A stretch of 64,000 nucleotides of DNA, taken from contig JAZAYU010000010.1 of NCBI GenBank assembly GCA_038501625.1, forward strand, positions 2,750,912 to 2,814,911. The letters are read 5' to 3'. The number at the start of each line of letters is the position of its first letter. Positions within the stretch are counted from its first letter, which is position 1. Positions 1-11,457 of this stretch are shown here, one piece after another. Source of the stretch: Corbicula japonica. Taxonomy: Eukaryota > Mollusca > Bivalvia > Venerida > Cyrenidae. Under the pieces are notes generated by a model that was not told where the DNA came from, made no database searches, and saw only the letters and a program-made list of their open reading frames with translations. A program made the position numbers and the translations under genes.

Positions 1-1814
1 AAGTCCGCCAGTTTTGTATTCTTCTTTAATTTTAAGCCACAAACAAAACGATCGAGTTACACTTTGCTATCAAGGCCTGACTAGATATGCCCTATCAGGA
101 TCGATCGATAGTAAATCATATGTATTAAATAAAAGATGGTTAAAAGCAAAATAATTTTCGTATGGTTCATAAGCCTAAATTAATTTAGATTCTACTTGGT
201 TTCTTGTGTTCCTGAAATGAGCGCTTGTTCTAATCTAATAAACGGGATTGTTTTGCATAATAAATGAGTTCTTTTTTTCTTGCAAACACCATGTGTGATT
301 ATCGATTTACACCAAAACACTTTTTGTCAAGAGTACAGAATTTAACTGTGTGCATTTAGTTTTATTTACCGGAAGCACATTTGAGCGACGCCTAGAAGAG
401 TGTTAGACATTTTAGGTTTTGGAGGATAGTATTGTTATGAAGTGCCATGGCGCATATTATCGAAGTTTTGTGATTTGATCATTTTTGACAGAATTATGGG
501 CCTTTGTTTTTTTCACATAAGGCCAGAGAAAAAAATTAGATTTACATCCGGATTTCGGGAAAAAAGGGGCGGGTGGACAAATTTTATTTTTTTTTATTAA
601 CGAAATACCTGAGAAAAGAACTAACTTAAAATTTCGAGAAAATGGCATTTATAGTTACCAGAACCTTTCGTGTAGAATATTCGTCCATCTTTTCAACTTC
701 TTCCAAACAATCATGATAACAACTTACAAAAGTAGCAGGCTGGTGTCTATTCTTGCTTGAAAAGCAATACCAGATTTTAATAGTGACACTATCACCTTCG
801 GTTAGCTTTGAAATGATGAACATTTTATTTTATTATTTTCGGTCATGTTTTTTTTCCATATCCGGGATGGTCTAAAACCTGTTCTGTCCGGAACACAATA
901 TATTCTGATTTTTTTACTAATACGTTTTTTGGGGGGCGGGTGGTTTTGGACAGGGGCGGGCGAGGATGAGAATCTAAAATATTTTTTCTATTGGCTTATT
1001 TAATATATAGGGAAATACTCTTCTATGTGCATTTCCTACATTTCTCAAGGGATTTCAACCAAACTTTCACAGAACTATAATTGTGAACTTAAGAACTTTC
1101 AATGCATAATGTTATGCCACTGGTCGTCTGTCCATCCGTTCGTTAGCAATTTTTGTCTCCTTATTTAAGTATAATAAAGGGAGAATACTCTGTTATTACA
1201 AACGGGTGAATACTCTGTTATAACTGTCTTTTTAGAATAGATTACCAGTCCTGTATACTTTGGAGTATTCTGTTACAGTAAGATGACAAAATTTCTCATT
1301 AGACCAGCGGTTCAAACCCCTCACAGAGCAATTTGTTGAATGTGAATAGATTGAGGTACGTTGATGGTGGGCCGGTGTAAACAATTCCTTCTGTGCACTA
1401 CCCCCCTTACATTTCCCAAGCGATTTCAACCAAAATCTTACAAAATAATTGATATCAAGTGCCCTTGGCCATATTATCTGGGTTTTGTGTTTCGATCAAT
1501 TTTGCCTGATTTGTGGCCAATTACTTTTTTACACATATAATTTATATAGAACAAGACCTTTGTTTCTTTTTCACATTATGTATATCTACTGACTTTAAAA
1601 ACACATTTGCGCTCGGCCATCAGTCTGGAAAATAAAAACCTGGTTTTGTGACAATTTCCTGTCACTTGTTATTGATGAACGACAGTTAAGTTGGTTAAGT
1701 TATAGTTCCTTCAGCGTATTTAACTAAAGACCCAACAAGTTCTAAAGACCTCGTTTAAAAAATTAAGAAATTGTATCAAATACTACAATGTCATTTTCTC
1801 AAACCTGTCTTTAC
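1..1814. other. AT-rich intronic or flanking sequence, no gene recognised
   Basis: This is probably the last intron of SAA-1. There are short ORFs on both strands, but none resembles a family I know. The missing SAA C-terminal motif (PN..RPAGL) was looked for on the minus strand and not seen. Confidence 0.4.
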
Positions 1815-1925
1815 CTTATCATTTCTGCGGCATCTCGCCCACCTTCGCCGCGCTGGGCCGCCTCATAGTTACCTCTTGCATGAAAGTATTTGTCAGCATC
1901 AATCGTGTTTGCTTCACGCATATCA
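1815..1925 (-). CDS. SAA: SAA-1 exon 3: SAA core domain
   Basis: The acceptor is attacag|TGATATG at 1925 and the donor is ATAAG|gtaaag at 1815. The 111 bp add [19 protein letters not shown], then [18 protein letters not shown]. The [10 protein letters not shown](D/E)AA block is the most conserved part of SAA. It enters by completing the split serine codon and leaves in phase 2, as expected before the S-D-A-R-E segment of the last exon. No stop or frameshift is seen. Confidence 0.88.
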
Positions 1926-4900
1926 CTGTAATAAATAAAGTTAAGAGTTTATTATTCCATAAACACAACGAAAGCGATATTTATAAGTATTTAGCAAGCT
2001 TTGTTTTCAATAAAAATAACTAAAATAAAAAAATGTTCAGTTTCTTCATTTTGATAGGCCAGAAAAAGGATCTAAACACTCGATGAAGTAATAACGAAAA
2101 ATCTGATCCTGAGATAGATAAAAATTTGCGGTATCTTGTTATTAAATTGCTTGGAACAACCGCGTAGGAGACAAAATAATTAACGACATGCACCTTTGCA
2201 TCAACTCGTAAATAATGTTTGCGCAAATGTTTATCATTATTTAGATAGCAAATTGGAAATAATCCAGAGAAAGACATTCATCGTAGCATCGTGAAAGACG
2301 AGTGCATACAAAACTTAGTATGGGATAGAAGCTATTTAGACGTTTCTATAGAAAATAGAAACCGAAACGAGCGCAACGAGTGCAGGCTTCTATTTTCTAT
2401 AGAAACGTCTTAATAGAGTCTATCCTAATGAGAAGTCGCCCTACATCTGTAGCCATTCGCTTGCGCAGTTGAAAATAGATCAATCTAATTTGTTCATTGC
2501 AAAATAGAAATAGAAAGTAGTACTTGTGAAATAAATCGTTGAGAAATTTGAATTTCCATAGCTTCTGATATTATTTTTATTATACAAACCTATTGGGCAT
2601 ATTTTATCATAAAATCGTGTTTTGGAATAGCTGTTGGAACATCAGAGTACATGTGTGTCACTTAGGTTTTTCGCGTTTTTAGGCTTGTTAATATAATCAA
2701 ACCATTGTGCACATTCCAATAGTTTGTCCGTACATGATGTTGTAGCCACGCAGTGCAATATGAGTTTAAATATTGAACGTTTAAAAAACTGAGAAAAGAA
2801 CATACGAATAAGCTCTCCACATATCCCCCACACCACCAGCGAAATCTCGTACATATTCCATCGCTTTTTCAAATCTATTCTCCGGTTTCGCATTCTGCGA
2901 GCGTACTCCTTGTAAGCACACTGTCAGCATGACTAAGATGGAGAAAATGGTAATCTTCATGATAACAGCGAACCTGTAATAATTTTGATAATTGTTACTA
3001 TAAATGTTTTAAATGAAAACATGAAGATATACGCTTGTTTTGTAGATTTTCCAAAGCTTTTGATTTACTAGTACGCGAAAATATTTGGCAGAAATTAATT
3101 CAATTTGGGGTCAGGGGAAAAATTCTAAATGTCCTAAGATGTACCAAAATGTTAAGTCTAGAGTTAAAACAAACAATTTATGAAGTGATAGCTTCTTATG
3201 CTCATTAGGGGTCCGTCAGGGTGATTGTTTATCCCCTTTCCTTTTTTCTATATATCTGAATGACCTTGAAGAAACACTATGTCGTAAAGGCTTTAAAGGT
3301 ATAAGTACGGACATGCTGAAACTTTTCTTACTTTTATATGCGGATGATATTGTTATTATATCAGATAGCTTAGATGATTTACAAAAAGTTCTGAATATTC
3401 TTAAAGATTATTGTGAAAGATGGAAACTTACAGTGAACGTTAATAAAACCAAAGTTATGTTTTTCAGAAAAGGGGGGAGAATTGCGCGAAATACAAGATT
3501 ATTTTACAATGGTTTAGAAATCGAAATTGTTAACAAATTCACGTATCTTGGAATTGTATTCACAAGTGGGGGATCTTTTGAACAAACATTCGAAGCGTTA
3601 TCTCGTCAAGCATTAAAAAGCATATTCAAAATGAAACTGTACCTTCAAAAATTTACAAACCTGGAAGTTAAGCACAGACTTGATTTTTCGATAAACTCAT
3701 AAAACCTATTTTAAATTATGGATGTGAAGTTTGGGGAATAAATGACGCAACGAAACTAGAAAATATTCAAACCAATTTTTGTAAAAAATATTTTAGGGGT
3801 TAAAACACAAGCACAGAATAATTTCATTTACGGTGAATTAGGAAGAATGCCTTTAAAATATCAAAGAACTACTCAAATAATAAAATATTGGCTTAAAATT
3901 ATTAAATGTGATAGTGTTAAACTTACTAAGCAAACATATAACATGATGTTAAGTGATATCGAAAGAAATGATGATATTTCAAATTGGGCAAAAACAGTTA
4001 GATCTATTCTTCATAATTTAGGTTTGAATTACGCATGGTTGTTTCAAGAAGTCGGAAACGAAAATATTTTTATATCATTAGTTAAGCAAAGACTGAAAGA
4101 TATTTTTACTCAAAACTGGATGGCAGAATTGAATACATCGACTAGAGCCTCAACATGTAGACTTTTTGCAAACTTTAATTTTTCAAAATATTAATTACAA
4201 GTTAAAATTCAAAAATATAGATCGGCGTTGACAAAATTAAGATTATCTTCACACAGACTAGCGATAGAAACAGGACGGTGGCATAAACCACAAGCAATAC
4301 CTCGAAATGAACGCAAATGCATTTTATGTAACAGTTTAGAAGACGAATTTCATTTCTTACTCGAATGTGAACTTTATAAAGATCTAAGAATAAGATATAT
4401 AAAACCATATTTCCGCAAAAGACCAAACATTCCAAAATTTATTGAACTTTTTTCTTGCGAGGACCAATCAATTAATTTGAATCTGGCAATTTACACGTTA
4501 AAGCTATGGAATGCCGTAATGAATTTTTGTATTAAACAACAGTCACTTTTCTCCAAGGATATAACTATTTTACATTTTAGTCATAAGATTGAAAACGATA
4601 TACTTGATTTATATAATTGCTATGATTATATATTAACATGACCGCCACTGACCACTGACCATTTCATGTGTGAATATTTGGAATTGTAAATACGTTTATT
4701 ATTATGTACTCACAGGCATTTGCCTTTTGTTCAATAAAGATATATATAGAGGAAGGTATATGGCCCGAAGCGCAGCTGAGGGCCATATACCTTCCGAGGT
4801 CTGACCAACCAGTCCTTAAACTTGCATATTGCCCTCAATGCCATGTTTTATTTGTTATATTATACCGAATCTAAATTCTTTCATATCTTTTGTTGCTGTC

Positions 4901-5187
4901 ATTTTTACTATAATTTGCTTTTAAATAATAATTTGATTTGTTCAGTGTGTAAAAAATCCCATACAGATTTTTTATTATTTACAAGCCATCAGGCATATAA
5001 AGCACGCCTTTTACTATTCCATTTTTGTTAATCAAATTAAATATTACTAGGCAACAGACCCGCACTTTATAAGATAATTATTCTTATATTAGATTCTGAA
5101 GTAATCAAAAACGGTCAATATAAGAATTATGGACCGGATAGCCGGTCAATATGCGATTTATGGACTGGATGACTTATGCAAATGAGG

Positions 5188-5270
<83 letters not shown>

Positions 5271-8125
5271 TTTTACTTCAAATATAAAACAAAGTAATGT
5301 GCAATACTGCTTATTGCCTTTATATGTCCAATCGATTGTGAAAAACTGTTGTTTTATTTACTTACGTCACTCTTCGTTGAACAGTTTACCACTAAATTTT
5401 AAAGGTCTTATAACTATTAGAAAAAGGATAATTCAACTTGTTCAAAAATACAACAGCAGTTTAAATTTACTTCTCCTGTACTCCGACAAGGTATTTCTCA
5501 ACCAGTGTTTTACCGTGATTTTAATTGTGTATATAAAAGACAATTATTATAGTAATTTCCCCTCTTTATTCGTTAAGACTATCTGTAACTTCGAAACGAA
5601 AGGCTAAAAAAACCAACTTGAAATACTACGATGAATGCAGCAGTGAATCAATCCACAGTTTATCGCTTTGCTTACCTCTTTGTTTGTACGACGGTGGCTT
5701 TTGACAATTTCTAGGAAACTCTTAAAAAAGAACGTAGAATCTCAATCAGTTTCTTTCATTCAATTTTGATTCCAGGTGCTCATTAAGGTCATTGTGTACC
5801 TACCTTTTTTTGCTTAACAATGCTTAGCATAACCAGACAAATATCAAATGAATGATATCAAATAAATGATATCGTTTATAATAAAGGAAGTATGTTTGTT
5901 ATCTACAAAATCACTATATTCGTATACACTGTAAGATTATACGCAAAATCAAAACTACCAAATTGAAATAATTTTTAATACATATATCAAATTATGTTTT
6001 TATCAATTTTCAAAAAAACAAACAACAAATGGCTATTAAATGTTTTGCTATTTAATGTTCGTATTAAAATATTTTTTGAGAATTGTTGCAAAGCGAATTA
6101 TACTATTTTTTGTCACTGGAACGAAGAGGCGAGATTATTTAAAACATGCTTAAGAAAAATTAAATTTGTTAGAAATAGTGAATCACGAAGCGAAATCCGT
6201 GTGACAATCATTGCGTGAATCATTTAAGGAATAATATTGTTTCGTACTCTAAGTCCATTTCTAAACTTTTAAAGGAAATCAAAATTACCCAACAAATGAA
6301 CGCTAAAACTAATACTTGAATCATTCCTTTTGGCTCTGACTTTGTTTGCCTCGCCTATTTTCAAACTTGAAATGTGGTAAAGGTTTAACTTAGTGTTAAT
6401 CTTCACTGTTCGACACTAAAAGATTAGCAAATCGACATATCAAAGAACTTCAAACATGATAAGATTTAATAATAGAAGAAACAAAAAATACTGTAATATC
6501 ATTGATCTAAACTAATTGTAACCAATATCATAATTAATATCTACAAATGGTTATCATACATTAATATCTACAAATGGTTATCATACATTAATATCTACAA
6601 ATGGTAACATTGTTTCATTCGTACAGGTGTTTTCTTTACTTTGTTTTTTTTTTAAATGACAACATCTGCTGTTATTCTTAAATGGCCAGAAATGTTTTGC
6701 ATTTGACCCTTCATCTATAGACGGTTACCCCTCGAATCCCAATTTTTCGTTAATGTCTGTTCTGTCTTTTTGACATTTATTATATTATCTATATTCTCTC
6801 TGCCTATCTACCACTCAATGTGGCTATTCCTGATAAGTTTAATTTACTTTTTACTCTTGCGAGGCATCTATTACCTACACATGCGGTTTGACAAGCTTCC
6901 TTATGTTTATTTATTGTTTGTGTGTTTCTTTCATGCAAAATTGTCGATTTTGGTTGGAGAATTAATTTATTGAACGCTATACTGGCTTGGATATTGAAAC
7001 CACCAATATAAAAGCAGGCCATAAAAACAACATTTTTCACGGTTTACTAGATTTTTCTTAATGAAGTTCGGTCTATCTATCTGATCAACACAGACTCGTT
7101 CTCATTTTCTCAGAAAATAATGGCTGCGTGTATTTTTCAATTAGTTTTATTTATGCAATTCATACAAATTGTAAAATTATAAAAACTGACACATATTTTA
7201 TTTTTTATAATAATAACGGGGAAGCTAGACATGTTTTTTGGTATAAAAATTAATAATTTAAAATAAGGCGGTCGTCGCTAACGAGTCAATTTTAAAATTA
7301 AAATTAAATGATGTTAGCACATTTAATTAATCTGAAACATTTTTTTCGGCTTTCGCAAAAAGAAACAATGATTCATGGTAGAAGCTTAGAAGTGGCCAAC
7401 AAACATGATGTTTGATCATAGTTTTCAACTGGAAACACAGTTTTTGGGAAGGTTGGGAACGTATAGTGGTAACCAACCGAGAACTAGAGTCTTGTAGAAG
7501 GTCCATTTTTCTAACTGTTTGTGCTTAACATCTATATTATAACTTAAGCAAGTTTATTTTGTGGAAAGCTTCATTAACAGTATTATCTGTAGTAAATACG
7601 AGTATGACGATTAAAAGTTTGAGCTAGCAAATATAGGTAAAATATTAAGATTTACCTTGGTTATTTTGATAATAAATGTTCAAAATTAAATGTGGATGAA
7701 TAAGTTTTAAACACAGGAGAAAAAATGCACTGAAATGTAATTTTCTAAATTTTTATTTTTTTTTCGAATTCGCACCCCAGGTAAAATAAATATTTGAAAA
7801 AAAAAAACATCTACAAAGTTCAAGTGACTGTCTTTTAACTGAATTTCATGAAAAGATTCGTGTTTTTTTTTTATTATTATTTTTAATACATATATCAAAT
7901 TATGTTTTTATCAATTTTCAAAATCAACCAACAAATGGCTATTAAATATACATGTACATGACTTACCTTGCTTCCTAGATTTGTAATATATACTACGTAG
8001 TTCTAGCAAAAGTAGATCTAGGTGAAATCTAGTACCGAGCAGGTATTGTCTAGGACTTGAGGACACGACGATTCTGATGCTCTTCAGCTGTTCAAAGTGT
8101 GTAAACTGACTGCAAGCCGGTGCAA
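1815..8125 (-). CDS. SAA: SAA-1: serum amyloid A-like secreted protein gene (3' end off the left edge)
   Basis: Gene-level entry. Three exons are visible: a 5' UTR exon (about 8125-7967), a signal-peptide exon (2973-2806) and a core exon (1925-1815). They join in consistent phase and encode a secretory leader followed by the SAA signature [13 protein letters not shown], then [19 protein letters not shown] proteins are small secreted acute-phase, lipid-binding proteins conserved from echinoderms and molluscs to mammals. The core exon ends in phase 2 after an AAEMI motif, where SAA normally continues with S-D-A-R-E. The C-terminal exon was not found in bases 1-1814, so it probably lies left of the window. 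Intron 1 (7966-2974) carries an antisense LINE fragment. No disabling mutation is visible in the coding part present. The family call is strong; the completeness of the gene is unknown. Confidence 0.85.
2806..2973 (-). CDS. SAA: SAA-1 exon 2: signal peptide and SAA N-terminus
   Basis: The acceptor is attacag|GTT at 2973 and the start codon is at 2960-2958. It encodes [18 protein letters not shown], a typical cleavable signal peptide, followed by a mature N-terminus ending GDMWRAYS. The MWRAY segment is a hallmark of the SAA amphipathic N-terminal helices. The donor is TTC|gtatgt at 2806/2805, in phase 2, so the serine codon is completed by exon 3. Thirteen bases of 5' UTR precede the ATG. The same leader is found in SAA-2 at 26.5 kb. 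Confidence 0.85.
3065..4745 (+). mobile_element. 5'-truncated, degenerate non-LTR retrotransposon (LINE) fragment
   Basis: A reverse-transcriptase palm is readable in pieces on the plus strand. The block [20 protein letters not shown] lies near 3210-3270 (frame-disrupted upstream). It is followed by an ORF at 3313-3702 carrying the catalytic YADD motif ([10 protein letters not shown]) and a [13 protein letters not shown] stretch. Downstream ORFs at 3847-4194 and 4228-4641 continue the same protein after frameshifts or stops and end in a C-x2-C...H-x4-C zinc-finger-like motif typical of LINE C-termini. An AATAAA sits near 4734. No endonuclease domain remains. It sits antisense in SAA-1 intron 1. 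The clade cannot be fixed by eye. Confidence 0.85.
4752..4796. repeat. Short perfect hairpin (16-bp arms)
   Basis: The arm ggaaggtatatggccc is followed by a 13-base loop and its exact reverse complement gggccatataccttcc. It lies immediately 3' of the LINE fragment. It could be a miniature foldback element end or a stem-loop in the antisense transcript. Confidence 0.7.
5189..5268. repeat. (TA)n microsatellite
   Basis: About 38 uninterrupted TA dinucleotides in SAA-1 intron 1. It produces a spurious poly-(Tyr-Ile) reading frame. Confidence 0.97.
5269..6532. other. Intron 1 of SAA-1, no gene recognised
   Basis: AT-rich sequence. The block 'taatacatatatcaaattatgtttttatcaattttcaaaa' near 5978-6012 recurs near 7885-7920, also inside this intron, which suggests a local duplication. 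No protein family was recognised. Confidence 0.4.
6533..6606. repeat. 27-bp tandem repeat, about 2.7 copies
   Basis: The unit taatatctacaaatggttatcatacat is repeated almost perfectly within SAA-1 intron 1; the third copy diverges at 'ggtaacat'. Confidence 0.9.
6607..7966. other. Remainder of SAA-1 intron 1
   Basis: AT-rich, with poly-A/T runs around 7795 and 7865. Short ORFs on both strands match nothing I recognise. A second copy of the 'acatatatcaaattatgtttttatc' block lies here. Confidence 0.4.
7967..8125 (-). other. SAA: SAA-1 5' UTR exon 1
   Basis: Non-coding first exon inferred by comparison with the two copies near 29.4 and 31.0 kb. All three share the blocks for 'gctcttcagctg' and 'agccggtgcaagaat'. 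All end in a splice donor after GCAAG; here it is caag|gtaagt at 7967/7966. The 5' limit is an estimate placed about 30 bp downstream of the TATA-like element. Confidence 0.6.
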
Positions 8126-8149
8126 GAATAAGTGACGAAGTATTTTGCG

Positions 8150-8190
8150 CGGCTAAATATAACTACCTGTCATTATCCTTCATCCAATCG
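8150..8190 (-). promoter_or_regulatory. SAA-1 core promoter (TATA-like plus inverted CCAAT)
   Basis: Read on the minus strand, an ATTGG (inverted CCAAT) box at 8188-8184 is followed by a TATA-like GTTATATTTAG around 8165-8153, just upstream of the conserved 5' UTR block. The same order and spacing occur at the SAA-2 promoter copies (29.6 and 31.2 kb), where the TATA box is the better match TATATAAG. Conservation across diverged copies supports a real promoter; the start site itself is inferred. Confidence 0.55.
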
Positions 8191-9418
8191 GAATTGGAAT
8201 CGTAACTGTCTTTCGAAGTTTGTTTGTTTAAAACTTCCTTTAAGTTACTTTTTCTTTTCATGAAATTTTATGAGCCTTAATCAAATAATTTCTTACATCG
8301 CCGGAATGAGTTGTTCCCATTTTTGGATTTGGATTTTGAATTCATTTACATCATTAGGGAAATATTGAAGATCGCCCTTTGAACGGTATTTATGACAGCA
8401 ACGCAGGTAGCGACATTCAACCGGAAGAAGAATTATGTCAAGAGCTTGACCCAAAGAGAGTCCTTTAACGAGATCAATCGTGAAAACCTTAATTGTTTTA
8501 TAAATCATGTTACCTGTTTTAAGATGATTTATTATTTTAATTACTTGAGGAAACGAGAACGACTTGAGATAAACATGAAACGATGTTAAGAAGGGCACAG
8601 ATTAAAATCACAGGCTTATTTGACATCGATCTTTATTAATTTTTCAATCGAAATTCAGACATGTAACAACGTGTAACGTAATGCCTGTATTTATAACCCA
8701 TATTTTAGGTGTATTCAACAGTAAACCTTTACATACCGCAAACACTACCTCACGGGACATTTGTCCTCTAGAGAATCAACAAATCTTGATGCTCAGTAGT
8801 TTAAATAAGGATCTTCAGCAGAGCGATAACTTATTTAAGCGATATAACTTTTACTGTATTGCCTTTGGCAAAAATAGATAAAATAATCTAATAGAAACTT
8901 ATCGTTTCAATATATTACTAAACTTCACTGTGGTTAAGATGTTTTTTTATTAATCAGTTATGAAAGAATATGTTCATTATTTTAAAGAAAAACACATTTT
9001 TATATTCTTATTTTGTTTTCTTTATGTAAAGTCGACTTCAACACGTACATTATTAAAGTAAAATCTAATTAAATACTGCGTGCAACTTTTAGTTTCTGCT
9101 TTCCGGGTTAAAAAAAAACAGGAAAGGACGGCGTATGGGTCTGTTTTGTCCATATTCATTTACATTTGTTAGAGCTTACATGTATGATCGACGGCATGTG
9201 TAGGATATCGAGTGTTACGTTCGGAGTTTACTAAATAAGTATAAGAAAGAACAAAAGTTTATTGAACAGGAATGCAGAAGCGTGTACAGCAGTAAACCCA
9301 ATTTGTGTTTGTAGTGCTGTTTTGCAAACAATAGGCTGTACGCTTGCACTGGTTTGGTACGGAGCTATCTAGAAAAATTTGTCGAACAAGAGTGTCATAA
9401 GACCCTATCGCTCACCTG
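8191..9418. other. Upstream flank of SAA-1; one unassigned ORF
   Basis: A minus-strand ORF of 101 codons (8598-8293) ends in a Lys/Gln/Trp-rich segment. It is not recognisable as an exon of SAA or of the receptors, and its status is unknown. The rest is AT-rich with no clear repeats. Confidence 0.3.
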
Positions 9419-9577
9419 ACAGTGTAGATCCAGATCAGCCGGCACATCCGTACCATCTGAACAGGATCTAAACTGTTTGCTTTTTATTCGTTCAGGTTGT
9501 ATCTGACCAAACTGCGACCAATGCAAATCCTGATCAGACAGCACAAATGTGCCAGCTGATCTGGATCTACACTGTTC
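9419..9577. mobile_element. MITE-like element with about 30-bp terminal inverted repeats
   Basis: The left end acagtgtagatccagatcag and the right end ctgatctggatctacactgt are inverted complements extending over about 30 bp, enclosing about 100 bp. A related, degraded sequence occurs at about 38960-39060. It has no coding capacity, so it is probably a non-autonomous DNA transposon. Confidence 0.7.
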
Positions 9578-9900
9578 GCATTGTGTAAAATGTGTATATA
9601 TGGAGGAAATGTTTAAAGACTGATTAAGTCAAGATCAGGACCAAAGACAATATAACTGAGACTTTAGACCGTACTCAATTCTCAAGCATTGTCTAAAACT
9701 GAAGCTAGTCTCAGAAAAAATCAGTACTTGAGTACTGAGACCTCCGATTAACTTGCAAGTTTGTATACAGCTGAAACTTCTCGGTAAAGAAGCCTGAACA
9801 TGTTGAGAATCTGCTACAAACTTGTTGATTTTTTTACTTAATAAAATATTCAGAAAAGTATTTTTTTCAAAATGCTATAATGGTTGCGCGGATAACTGAG
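9578..9900. other. No gene recognised
   Basis: AT-rich spacer between the MITE and the R3 receptor fragment. The third LBD1 exon expected next in R3 was looked for here and downstream and is absent. Confidence 0.4.
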
Positions 9901-9988
9901 GTAATCTTCTTCATTTTCTTACTCCAGAAACCAATTATATATTGAGAACATATTAGTTTGAGATCTGTGGTAAAAGGATATTTTGTAC

Positions 9989-10084
9989 CAATGATGTTTC
10001 CTTCGATCATGGCTCTGTTCATTAATCGAACCGCTTTGTCGGCTGCAATTTCCACCTTGCCACAAGTCTCATAGGCTTCAAAAC
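9989..10084 (-). pseudogene. R3 exon: LBD1 second segment
   Basis: The acceptor is ttttag|GTTTTG and the donor is ATTG|gtacaa. It encodes GFEAYETCGKVEIAADKAVR and then LMNRAMIEGNIIG, corresponding to the conserved D-T-C strand and following helix of class C receptor domains. It is nearly identical to R2 exon 50932-50837. Confidence 0.8.
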
Positions 10085-10310
10085 CTAAAATATATTTAAT
10101 AACAATCGTTTATTTAAAACGATATGTTAAAATACCACTGAGGTTTGATAAAAAAGAAACGCCTCCAGTCTAAATGGGAAGTATCTGCATAAAAGCAATA
10201 GTGAATTAAAGAAAAAAGTCATAAATAACATGGACTATTTACAAATTGTCCACGTCAGAGGAAATTAACAAAATTACAAAAACTAAAGATATTTAGATGA
10301 ATTATTTAAA

Positions 10311-10311
10311 G

Positions 10312-10346
<35 letters not shown>

Positions 10347-10347
10347 A
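10311..10347. repeat. (TCA)n microsatellite in the R3 intron
   Basis: About 11 TCA triplets, at the same intronic site as the much longer array in R2 (51147-51275). It is therefore an ancestral microsatellite copied with the receptor segment. Confidence 0.9.
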
Positions 10348-10404
10348 AAAACTTCCAAAGTCACATTTAAACTTATAATTAAAGTCATAATTTACAAATC
10401 TTAC

Positions 10405-10575
10405 CAATATTCAAAGGCAAGCCCCCTTTCTCATTCAACTGCTTAATATACCATTTAACGGCTTCCACTAACATCAATGACGTGACATCAACATCTCCCT
10501 TGCATTCTCCATCTATTAGTTCATGGACTTTGAATAAGCCAACGATCTTAATGTCTCCAGGAACGTCAACAAATC
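10405..10575 (-). pseudogene. R3 exon: start of LBD1
   Basis: The acceptor is ttttag|GATTTG and the donor is ATTG|gtaaga. It encodes FVDVPGDIKIVGLFKVHELI, then a conserved Cys and VEAVKWYIKQLNEKGGLPLN, matching the first strand and helix of a class C ligand-binding domain (compare GLFPVH...A...AIDEIN in mGluRs). It keeps AAG where R2 has the stop codon TAG. Confidence 0.8.
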
Positions 10576-11285
10576 CTAAAATTACACTGTCTTGGTACAG
10601 AATAAATAAATAACAATGTCAAAATAAAAACACTTTGAATTAATTGCAATGCCATTCCCCTGTTTACACTATACTTTTACACCGTTTTGACATAATATAA
10701 ATTATATACTCTTTAATATGTTAATTGACGTTTTACAACTTTATGTATGAAAATTTAGAAACTAATCATGAGTCATCTTTTAGCAAGCATAATGGCCTAT
10801 TCAAGTTGCTTTCAGTGAGTTTCGGTTATATTAAAGGCATTATAATGTAATACCGATGTCGAAAATAAAACATCAGTTAGCACGCAAAATTTGAATTATT
10901 TATCTTCCTTAAAATTTTCTAAACAAGTTTCTTACCCAATATTACAACCTAATCGGTCTTTGTGAACAGTAAAATTAGTATTCGGTGGGGGTACATTCGC
11001 ATTACTTTTTTAACATTCGGCTTCCACTTGAAATCCTGTAACAAAATAATCTTAAATGGCTTTGGATGTTCATAAGAAAATAAAAAAGTCTCGTTTACGT
11101 AAAGTAAAAAACCTTTTTTTTTATAGTTTTTCTGTCACATTTTCATTTAAGCTTATTAAATACACATGAAATGCTTAGAAAACAAACACTCACTCACTCA
11201 CTCACTGAAAGTGATAACCACGACTTTTAATATGTAGAAGGGTACATTTTTAGTATGGGCGTAACTTGTAGTTGCGAACTTAATG

Positions 11286-11457
11286 CTAAAATAGATGAAA
11301 AGGGAACTTTGAAAGCCACCGAACACGACAAATATGAAAATATTGCAGGCTCGGTTTGATTGAGCCAGTTCATGGGCAGTAATGGACATGCATATTACTG
11401 CCCACGCCACCTAGCCCCGGGTTGAGCGTAACGCAATATTTACACCAATAAACAGTA
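11286..11457. repeat. Interspersed repeat family A (SINE-like), copy 1
   Basis: A segment of about 165 bp begins gatgaaaagggaactttgaa, contains gagccagttcatgggcag, and ends accaataaacagtac. Related copies lie at 53630-53793 and, partly, 50385-50460. A (CACT)n run precedes it at about 11187-11207. Confidence 0.75.

Larger units (their letters stand above)
9920..11045 (-). pseudogene. R3: truncated receptor fragment (two LBD1 exons plus flanking introns)
   Basis: Exons 10575-10405 and 10084-9989 are close paralogs of R2 exons 51517-51347 and 50932-50837. They have the same lengths (171 and 96 bp), phases and splice sites. Intron and upstream sequence are also alignable by eye over about 1.1 kb, from the 'ccagaaacc.attatat' block near 9922 (R2: 50770) to about 11045 (R2: 51985). 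This is therefore a segmental copy, not a retrocopy. The exons are open and encode GDIKIVGLFKVHELIDGECK and GFEAYETCGKVEIAADKAVR. No later receptor exon lies between here and SAA-1, so it cannot encode a complete receptor alone. Confidence 0.8.

Noticed and set aside
3065..4745. Retrovirus or LTR element
   Set aside because: YADD-type palm with LINE-like C-terminal zinc motif, no LTRs, gag or integrase seen; a non-LTR retrotransposon fits better.
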